Shown in pieces: positions 1-5,584 of a stretch of 18,015 nucleotides of DNA. The DNA comes from Planctomycetaceae bacterium (GTDB lineage Bacteria; Planctomycetota; Planctomycetia; Pirellulales; Pirellulaceae), in contig REEF01000859.1 in assembly GCA_007695205.1 (NCBI GenBank), forward strand, positions 1-18,015. The letters are read 5' to 3'. The translations under genes and the position numbers were made by a program. The stretch's first letter is position 1, and the number at the start of each line of letters is the position of its first letter. A model generated the notes under the pieces. The model was not told where the DNA came from, searched no databases, and was given only the letters and a program-made list of their open reading frames with translations.

Positions 1-1981
1 CATCAGCGGGAACGGCCATTTGCGGATTCATGGCGGGCATCCGCGTGCGAGCGTCGTATCGCTCAGGCTCCTTGATCCAGGTGTAGAGCCAACGACGACG
101 GTCCGGACCTTGCGTCATGTCCTTCCAGTCCGATAGGTCGGGACCATCCGCCACGGACGGTTCACCGCGAAACGGTTCCGCGTCCTGATGGTCTCGATGC
201 TTGTGACAGACCAGGCATCCCGCCGTTTGAAACAACTCACGGCCTCGCCGCGCCCTTTCGTCAGCCGTCGCTAAGTCATGCTCATCAGGGGGCGTGAGCC
301 ATTCCATGGGTTGCGATTCGCCCAGCAGGAAGTGCGTGGCGGCCAAGATCTCGATCGCTTCGCGAGCGGTCCACTGGTCGTGCAGTTGCTCTGGCACATG
401 ATCCAAGTTGCCGAACGGTCGCGGCATCCGCGATGCGGGTTGCATCTCCGTCGGGTTGGCGATCCAACGGCCGATTCGTTCTTGATCCAACTTGCTGGCC
501 ACATGTCGCAAGGACGGACCCGGGCGCCGCAACGTGCCGGGGTGCTCCCGTTCTTCCGCTGGGTCATGCGGCTCGACTCGCAGATCCGGCCCCACCGCTC
601 GACCATCCATGACGCCTGTGATCTCGTGGCAGGCGTAACAGCCGTGCTGAAGGACCAGCTCGTAGCCCTGCAACAGCTTGGCGGCGGGAGCCTGCGGGAA
701 CCGAGGACTGGGCGCAAGATCGGTCACGTGGTGATGGCATTTCAAACAGGCACTCTCGGCGAATCGGGTCGGCAGCATCGGTTCCGGCCAGTATTGGTTC
801 CCGAACCATCCGTGCTGATCTCGCCATCGCGATCGATCCGACTCGTCATTCGGCGTGTGCGAAGCCCAGGCGAACGACGTCGCGCTGCCTTGCCCCCCGT
901 GGCAGACGGTGCAACCGAATTCGGACATGGGATGCGGGCTGGACGATCCCACGAACAGGTCCAACCGCGGGTGAGCGGCCAGAGGATGATCTAAGCCACG
1001 ACGGATGGTCACCGTGACCTCGGATTTCGGCGAGTTCTCTCCCGTCGCGCTGTCTCCGGCAGTTCCTGGCGGTTGATCGGCGTCAGCAGCTCCGTGCCAG
1101 GCCGTCAACAACGCCGCTGTCCATTGCGCGCGGTTGCGGATCGGTTGGCCGTCCCATGCCAGGATCTGGTCGCCCATCCATAAACCAGCAGGTTCGTCCG
1201 AAACGCTGGCCATTTGCCCGGCACCCAACAACATGGCCTCGATCTCCTCGCGACGCTGCAACGGTCGTTCGGCCACGGGCGGTCGAGCTTTCGCAGCGGG
1301 GGATTCTTCGGCGACCGAAACGACCGTCACGTGGCCCTCGGCATGCACGGCCGATTCGGTCACAACCACCCCCAATGCTCGTTCGATCCGTTGCAAACCA
1401 TGGTCCGCATCGTCTTGTGCGGCCGGACCGTTCTCGTCCCCAGGCAGACCACGGTCCTCGGGCAGTACCAGCCGAAGCGTCAACGTCTGTGTTGGTGGAT
1501 ACAGAGGCCGATCGGGGTTGCCAGGCCAACCGGTTTGAATCCGCTGATGACAGGTCGTACAACGATCGTAACGAAGCACCTCGTGAGAGTGATGATCCAG
1601 CGTCAGATCCTCGGCCCACAAGGTTTCGATCCGGCGAGGCGAGTTGAAGGCATCCAGAATCGGCATTTCCAGCCAGCGTTTTCCCAGCCAAGGAAAGCCG
1701 GCATCGGGCGCAAAATACGTCGACCGCTGCTGGATGATCCTTCGCTCCAGCCGCTCCCACTGCTGATCGTCGTCCTGAGCCAAAGCTATCTGCTGCAGCC
1801 AGCGATCCGTCTGGATGTCGATTTCTGCCGCACGTCGCTGGTATTGCTTCCAACTACGGTAATGGTCCTCGATCAACATCGCCAAGGAGGTGGCCAACAA
1901 CAGCAGACTGGTGATGGCGAAGATCCAGTGCAATCGCTGGATGTTGTAGAACGTCTTTTCCTGGACACCCTTGGAAGTCAT
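1..1981 (-). CDS. Membrane-anchored multihaem cytochrome c with PDZ-like domain (3' end beyond window)
   Basis: The frame opens at an ATG at 1981 and stays open to the left edge, so at least 660 residues are present and the C-terminus is missing. Residues 14-34 form one hydrophobic segment near the N-terminus, which fits a membrane anchor with a periplasmic body. Five CxxCH haem c motifs are visible: CTTCH 141-145, CTVCH 357-361, CLKCH 412-416, CYACH 448-452 and CLVCH 589-593. Between the first and second lies a PDZ-like region (about 201-327), with an LGVVV start, an SPAAKA turn, GDQILAWDGQPI and a closing EVTVTIRRG strand. The ATG overlaps the stop of the upstream cytochrome b gene (ATGA), so the two are probably translationally coupled. 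By position it is the likely electron acceptor of the Rieske/cytochrome b complex, in the role of cytochrome c1 or f. Downstream haems may continue outside the window. The family name is uncertain; the multihaem cytochrome call is firm. Confidence 0.9.
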   Translation of the reverse strand, partial: MTSKGVQEKTFYNIQRLHWIFAITSLLLLATSLAMLIEDHYRSWKQYQRRAAEIDIQTDRWLQQIALAQDDDQQWERLERRIIQQRSTYFAPDAGFPWLGKRWLEMPILDAFNSPRRIETLWAEDLTLDHHSHEVLRYDRCTTCHQRIQTGWPGNPDRPLYPPTQTLTLRLVLPEDRGLPGDENGPAAQDDADHGLQRIERALGVVVTESAVHAEGHVTVVSVAEESPAAKARPPVAERPLQRREEIEAMLLGAGQMASVSDEPAGLWMGDQILAWDGQPIRNRAQWTAALLTAWHGAADADQPPGTAGDSATGENSPKSEVTVTIRRGLDHPLAAHPRLDLFVGSSSPHPMSEFGCTVCHGGQGSATSFAWASHTPNDESDRSRWRDQHGWFGNQYWPEPMLPTRFAESACLKCHHHVTDLAPSPRFPQAPAAKLLQGYELVLQHGCYACHEITGVMDGRAVGPDLRVEPHDPAEEREHPGTLRRPGPSLRHVASKLDQERIGRWIANPTEMQPASRMPRPFGNLDHVPEQLHDQWTAREAIEILAATHFLLGESQPMEWLTPPDEHDLATADERARRGRELFQTAGCLVCHKHRDHQDAEPFRGEPSVADGPDLSDWKDMTQGPDRRRWLYTWIKEPERYDARTRMPAMNPQMAVPAD

Positions 1982-3354
1982 AGATTCAAGGTCCACTCGG
2001 GAATGGCCACAAAGTACTGCAAGTTCAGTTGCCAGTTGGCTACCATCTTGATCGGCAACAGAATCATCCACATCAACAACAGCATCATCACCGCAAAGCG
2101 AGGCCAGCCCATCTGGGCATATAGTTGACGAAACAGCGGGATGCGGGATGCGGCCAGGATCGGCAAGCCAATGAAGTACAAGGTCATCAGCAGCAAGCCC
2201 GGCAGTTCACGCCATAGGATGACCGCCACTCGCCCACCCATCCCGGCATCCGCCGATGCCGTCGGCAATTCGCGACCCAGCATCCAGATCCAAAAATAAT
2301 CCGACAGATTGTAATGCTGCAGCGTCGCCGATTTGTGCACGTCCCACGTTTCGTAGATCCCAAAGAAGCTCCAGTTCGGGCCTCGCAAGAACGTGCCCAT
2401 CAAGATCAAGGAGATCCATAGTCCGAGAAATCCGAACTGGAACACAACGTAGGCAAACGGGCGTTTCAGAATCGTGTAATAGCCCACTCCCTCGGGGTTG
2501 GGGTCCAAGTAGGGGATGGCGATCAGCCCGAACAGAATCAAGCCCGGCAACACCACGCCGGCCAGCCACGGATCGAAGTAGACCAGCAGTTCCTGTAAGC
2601 CCAGAAAGTACCAAGGAGCCTTCGAGGGATTCGGGGTATGAGCCGCGTTGGCCGGTTCCTCCAACGGCGCCTTCAGCACGATGGCCCAGACGATCAACAC
2701 GGCCGTCACCGCCACCATGCAGATCAACTCGATGTAAACCAGATCCGGCCAGACCAGCGTCTTCTCGTCGTCCACCGCTTCCAGCGGCGGTTCGCCTCGG
2801 GCCAGTCGATCATCATTTTGCACCGCACGGTAGGCGCTCATCCACGTGAAGAACCCCAGCAGATAGACCATGCCGACGATCGGCACATTATCGGGCTTGG
2901 AAACGATCTGGTAAAAGTTCTGATCGGTCAGCGAAGCACCCAGGAACCACATGGACAGGTTCAGCATCAGCCAGGCCACCGGCGGTCGGACGAAGAAACG
3001 GCGAGCCAGGAACATGCCCAGCAAACCGCCCAGCAAACCAATGGTGTACCACGTGGGACTCATCCAATGATCCACCCACTGCTTGGCCCAATTGGGCATC
3101 GCCACCCAGGCCATCGATGTCGGATCGGCTCGAAAACACAACACGGCTTGGATGGCGAACCAGACCGCCAACACCACCCACAACTGACCACTGACAAGAC
3201 GAAAACGCTTCCATTGAAGCAGGGTCGTTCCGTCACGACCAAGCACCGTCCGCGCCGCAGCCACCAGATTCATCACGGTCAACAAGACGAAGAACCAACC
3301 GAGCGGCCCGGAAACGCTGGCGATGAATTCGTCGTAAGAGACCGGATCGACCAT
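1978..3354 (-). CDS. Cytochrome b C-terminal (subunit IV-like) protein with long N-terminal membrane extension
   Basis: This 458-residue polytopic membrane protein forms the C-terminal half of a split cytochrome b. Residues about 200-330 resemble b6f subunit IV: a PDLVYIEL helix, a periplasmic loop, then APWYFLGLQELL (246-257) at the position of the PEWY Qo motif, followed by two more helices. The usual Glu is replaced by Ala246; Glu255 further along is the nearest acidic residue. In front lie about 195 residues with roughly five hydrophobic segments (near 16-35, 55-74, 100-117, 123-141, 157-175) that subunit IV lacks, and further hydrophobic segments follow to the C-terminus. The start ATG lies 3 bp after the stop of the cytochrome b6-like gene, and the TGA overlaps the ATG of the multihaem cytochrome. 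It should supply part of the quinol oxidation site. The function of the extra helices is unknown. Confidence 0.88.
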   Translation of the reverse strand: MVDPVSYDEFIASVSGPLGWFFVLLTVMNLVAAARTVLGRDGTTLLQWKRFRLVSGQLWVVLAVWFAIQAVLCFRADPTSMAWVAMPNWAKQWVDHWMSPTWYTIGLLGGLLGMFLARRFFVRPPVAWLMLNLSMWFLGASLTDQNFYQIVSKPDNVPIVGMVYLLGFFTWMSAYRAVQNDDRLARGEPPLEAVDDEKTLVWPDLVYIELICMVAVTAVLIVWAIVLKAPLEEPANAAHTPNPSKAPWYFLGLQELLVYFDPWLAGVVLPGLILFGLIAIPYLDPNPEGVGYYTILKRPFAYVVFQFGFLGLWISLILMGTFLRGPNWSFFGIYETWDVHKSATLQHYNLSDYFWIWMLGRELPTASADAGMGGRVAVILWRELPGLLLMTLYFIGLPILAASRIPLFRQLYAQMGWPRFAVMMLLLMWMILLPIKMVANWQLNLQYFVAIPEWTLNL

Positions 3355-3357
3355 GGT

Positions 3358-4134
3358 CTATAACGGGCCGCTGATGCCGCCGTCCTTTCTGACTCGCCAA
3401 AAATGGATCGCCATCAACAACGCCGCACCCAGCGGGATCGCTACGCAATGCAAAACGTAAAAACGCAGCAACGCGTTTTCACCAACGAAACGAGCCCCCA
3501 ACAACACGAACCTCGCGTCCGATGCGCTGGTGATCAGATCGATCCCATCGACGGTCAACAAGGCCGCCCCCGGTCCCTCCAGGCCCAATAACGGAGTGGC
3601 GCGTGCCATGTTGGATCCGACCGTGACCGCCCATATCGCCAACTGGTCCCACGGCAACAGATAACCGGTGAAGGACAACAGCAAAGTCAACATCAGCAGG
3701 ATCACGCCGATGCCCCAATTGAATTCACGAGGTCGCTTGTAACTGCCCGTCAAGAAAACGCGGTAAGTGTGCAACCAAACGGCGATCACCATCGCATGGG
3801 CACCCCAGCGGTGCAGTTCGCGCAGGATCCCCATCGAAGTCGCGTCGCGCAACGCCAGCATGTCGTTGTAAGCGTACTCGGCCACCGGGCGGTAATAGAA
3901 CATCAACAGGACGCCCGTCACCGTCTCGACCAAAAAGAAGAAAAAGGTCAACCCACCCATGCACCAGGTGTAACTGAGCGCGATGCCCTGGCGACGAATC
4001 GACACCGGGTGCAGATGCAGGAAAAAGTTCGTCAAGATCACCAGAACCCGATGACGTCGATCCAGCGGCAGCGGATGCCGAAAGATGCTCTTGTACACCT
4101 GGGAATTACGGAGGCTCTCGCCGAACGAAGGCAT
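3358..4134 (-). CDS. Cytochrome b N-terminal subunit (cytochrome b6 type)
   Basis: This is a 258-residue four-helix dihaem cytochrome b close in plan to cytochrome b6. The two bis-His haem pairs are visible with canonical spacing: His108/His122 (HRWGAHAMVIAVWLH, 14 apart) and His229/His244 (15 apart). Other b6 signatures are TGSYKRPREFNW, TGYLLPWDQLAIWAV and a C-terminal RKDGGISGPL. Cys58, in the WCMGG segment before the first conserved helix, lines up with the b6 Cys (YCLGG) that covalently holds haem c_n, so an extra high-spin haem at the Qi side is possible. The gene sits 25 bp after the Rieske stop and 3 bp before the subunit IV-like gene. It carries electrons across the membrane in the quinol:cytochrome c oxidoreductase. 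The start has no strong Shine-Dalgarno but gives the expected N-terminal length. Confidence 0.93.
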   Translation of the reverse strand: MPSFGESLRNSQVYKSIFRHPLPLDRRHRVLVILTNFFLHLHPVSIRRQGIALSYTWCMGGLTFFFFLVETVTGVLLMFYYRPVAEYAYNDMLALRDATSMGILRELHRWGAHAMVIAVWLHTYRVFLTGSYKRPREFNWGIGVILLMLTLLLSFTGYLLPWDQLAIWAVTVGSNMARATPLLGLEGPGAALLTVDGIDLITSASDARFVLLGARFVGENALLRFYVLHCVAIPLGAALLMAIHFWRVRKDGGISGPL

Positions 4135-4159
4135 GGGAAAGTCGATTTATGGCTGACGG

Positions 4160-4738
4160 TTATACCGGAATGAAACTATCAGGGTCCTCCCATTCCCCCA
4201 ACTCATGGCGGAATGTTCGGCTCTTGTCCACCTCGATCTGACCATCGTCTGCCAGATGGATGGCGTAACGCTCCAACGGACGGGGCGCTGGACCCTCGAA
4301 ATGAATCCCATCTTTGTAGAAGCCGCTACCATGACAGGGACACTTGAACTTTTGCTCCGATTCCAGCCAAATGGTGGTACAGCCAAGATGGGTACATTCG
4401 ACTCGCAACGCGTAAAGCTGCAAACGGCCCTCGAAATGACCGTTTACGATCCAGACACCATGCCGGTCCGCATGACGCGTCTCCACCTGGCCCGGAACAT
4501 ACTGTTCCATGCGGCCAACGCGAAAACGTAGCGGCGGCTCGATCAACACATTGGGGAACATGAACCGCACACTGGCCAGCAACCAAACCGTGAACGTGGC
4601 GGCTAATGACGTCAAACCAACCGCAAGAGGCGAACCGAATAGCCAACGGAGGGTTGAAAAGAAGAAACCTCGTCGATGCAAGTCGGAACGACTCGTTTTG
4701 TCTGTCCGACTTGCGTGACTCGACTGACCGGTTTCCAT
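4160..4738 (-). CDS. Rieske [2Fe-2S] protein of a bc-type complex
   Basis: This 192-residue protein has both Rieske cluster motifs, CTHLGC (115-120) and CPCHGSGF (133-140). Cys115, His117, Cys133 and His136 ligate the cluster, and Cys120/Cys135 are placed for the usual disulfide. A single hydrophobic anchor spans about 38-61, preceded by HRRGFFF (21-27), which resembles a twin-arginine export signal, as expected for a Rieske protein folded before export. A TTG at 4762 would add eight residues. The ATG at 4738 is preferred because it is the first conventional start and has a purine-rich GAAAG just upstream, although no strong ribosome site distinguishes them. It is the first redox subunit of the operon, 42 bp after dodecin, and passes electrons from quinol to the multihaem cytochrome. 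Confidence 0.95.
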   Translation of the reverse strand: METGQSSHASRTDKTSRSDLHRRGFFFSTLRWLFGSPLAVGLTSLAATFTVWLLASVRFMFPNVLIEPPLRFRVGRMEQYVPGQVETRHADRHGVWIVNGHFEGRLQLYALRVECTHLGCTTIWLESEQKFKCPCHGSGFYKDGIHFEGPAPRPLERYAIHLADDGQIEVDKSRTFRHELGEWEDPDSFIPV

Positions 4739-4780
4739 CGTTTTCTTTCGGATCCATCTCAAAGGCCGTACTGACGGCGC

Positions 4781-4987
4781 TCAATCGACCTTGAAGCCGA
4801 TCTTCAACGTCACCTGATACTGGTGCACCTTCCCGTCGACGATCGACCCCCGCATTTCCACCACTTCAAACCAGCTCATCCCGTGCAGCGATTCCGATGC
4901 CTTTTCAATGCCATTGGCGGTTGCCTCTGCATACGATTTCGTGGACGTTCCGACAACTTCGATTTTCTTAAAAGCGGCGTCTGCCAT
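4781..4987 (-). CDS. Dodecin-family flavin-binding protein
   Basis: This 68-residue protein matches the dodecin family in length and pattern: an N-terminal strand KKIEVVGTSTKSY, a helix with AEATANGIEKAS, the segment MSWFEVVEMRGSI containing Trp39, and a C-terminal YQVTLKIGFKVD strand with Gln58. In known dodecins the Trp stacks on the flavin isoalloxazine and a Gln contacts it; the protein forms a hollow dodecamer that stores or buffers flavin. A clear Shine-Dalgarno (AGAGGGT) lies 5 nt before the ATG. It precedes the Rieske gene by 42 bp on the same strand, so it may be the first gene of the respiratory operon, although a promoter in that gap cannot be excluded. No direct link between dodecin and bc complexes is established. 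Confidence 0.93.
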   Translation of the reverse strand: MADAAFKKIEVVGTSTKSYAEATANGIEKASESLHGMSWFEVVEMRGSIVDGKVHQYQVTLKIGFKVD

Positions 4988-4992
4988 GGTAT

Positions 4993-4999
4993 ACCCTCT
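4993..4999 (-). promoter_or_regulatory. Ribosome binding site of the dodecin gene
   Basis: AGAGGGT on the minus strand lies 5 nt upstream of the ATG at 4987. It is one of the better Shine-Dalgarno sequences in the window and fixes the dodecin start. Confidence 0.7.
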
Positions 5000-5178
5000 A
5001 AGTTTTTCGACGGTTACAAATCGAACGGCGCGGCAACCATCACCGCGTCCAGCTAGTTCTTCAGGCTAATGTCTTCTGACACTCTTGGCAATGGGGGCAT
5101 AACAACTCCCATCGCTATCGAAAACTCGCATCGTAGTGAATGTCCGGATTGCGTAGAATAGGAGCGGTTTTACCGGAA

Positions 5179-5196
5179 ATTCGCCCTGATTCGCCC
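5179..5196. repeat. Direct repeat ATTCGCCC x2, 10-bp period
   Basis: ATTCGCCC occurs at 5179-5186 and again at 5189-5196, one helical turn apart. This spacing would put two protein contacts on the same DNA face. It lies 116-133 bp upstream of the ACP start, so it is a candidate operator for either divergent operon. The function is inferred from position only. Confidence 0.4.
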
Positions 5197-5252
5197 AAAA
5201 TCTGCTTATCGCAGCTATTTTGGACATCCATATTTGAACCTACAGGGTGGAT

Positions 5253-5270
5253 TTAGCGGAATTAGCGGAA
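5253..5270. repeat. Tandem 9-bp repeat TTAGCGGAA x2 in the ACP 5' region
   Basis: TTAGCGGAA is repeated exactly back to back (5253-5261, 5262-5270), followed by a degenerate GTTATCGGC. It lies 42-59 bp upstream of the ACP ATG, within the likely leader or promoter of the PKS operon. It could be a binding site or a chance duplication. Confidence 0.4.
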
Positions 5271-5311
5271 GTTATCGGCAGGCAGTCGAATTCGGTTTTC
5301 GAAAGGAAGAG

Positions 5312-5584
5312 ATGTCTAGTTTTGAAGAACAAGAAGGTGGGGTTCGGCGGACAGCCGAAGAGATCCAGCAGTGGCTGATCGATTATCTGGCTCGCGAGTT
5401 GGAGCGATCACCTGACGAGATCGACGTGACGATTCCCTTTGATGATTTCGCGATGGATTCGGCGACGGCCATCGGGATGACGGGCGATTTAGAAGATTGG
5501 CTCGGCAGGCACGTCGATCCCTCTTTGTTGTACGACTACCCGACCATCGAAACGTTTTCTCAGTGTCTTGCGGAAGAATCATGA
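5312..5584 (+). CDS. Stand-alone acyl carrier protein upstream of the PKS-AOS
   Basis: This 90-residue protein has the size and helical plan of an acyl carrier protein. The candidate phosphopantetheine site is Ser50 in FAMDSATAIGM; the usual DSL is replaced by DSA, followed by a helix and DYPTIETFSQCLAEES, which resembles the last ACP helix. The start at 5312 is chosen because AAAGGAAGAG lies directly before the ATG. A longer reading from 5234 has no ribosome site and adds residues unlike an ACP. Its TGA overlaps the megasynthase ATG (ATGA), implying coupled translation and a fixed partnership. It probably carries a starter or extender acyl group to the first KS, or serves as an additional carrier. 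No acyl-AMP ligase or phosphopantetheinyl transferase is encoded in the window, so loading and activation must come from elsewhere. Confidence 0.88.
   Translation: MSSFEEQEGGVRRTAEEIQQWLIDYLARELERSPDEIDVTIPFDDFAMDSATAIGMTGDLEDWLGRHVDPSLLYDYPTIETFSQCLAEES

Larger units (their letters stand above)
4988..5311. other. Divergent intergenic region between the respiratory operon and the ACP/PKS operon
   Basis: This is the only stretch over 300 bases without a gene. It must hold the promoters for the leftward dodecin/bc operon and the rightward ACP/PKS-AOS operon. I see no convincing -35/-10 pair; a TAGAAT at 5154-5159 has no matching -35. Two pairs of short direct repeats are present (5179-5196 and 5253-5270). 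No tRNA, riboswitch or clear terminator hairpin is visible, and no regulator gene is encoded nearby. Confidence 0.6.

Noticed and set aside
1200..1570. Methyltransferase or second ER between DH and ER of the PKS (residue numbers of the PKS)
   Set aside because: PKS residues about 1200-1450 resemble the structural KR subdomain and lack an S-adenosylmethionine GxGxG motif.
278..2128. Plus-strand frames and a minus-strand 256-residue frame over the multihaem cytochrome
   Set aside because: Only the frame opening at 1981 yields five CxxCH motifs and an N-terminal anchor; the others are shadows.
4739..4762. TTG start extending the Rieske protein by eight residues
   Set aside because: The ATG at 4738 is a conventional start, and the extension adds nothing recognisable before the twin-arginine segment. 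It cannot be fully excluded.
5234..5311. Longer N-terminus for the stand-alone ACP
   Set aside because: The upstream start has no ribosome site and crosses the TTAGCGGAA tandem repeat. The ATG at 5312 has AAAGGAAGAG directly before it.
5497..5580. Longer N-terminus for the PKS starting at 5497
   Set aside because: The 28 added residues are out-of-frame translation of the ACP gene. The ATG at 5581 overlaps the ACP stop and is followed shortly by the KS domain.
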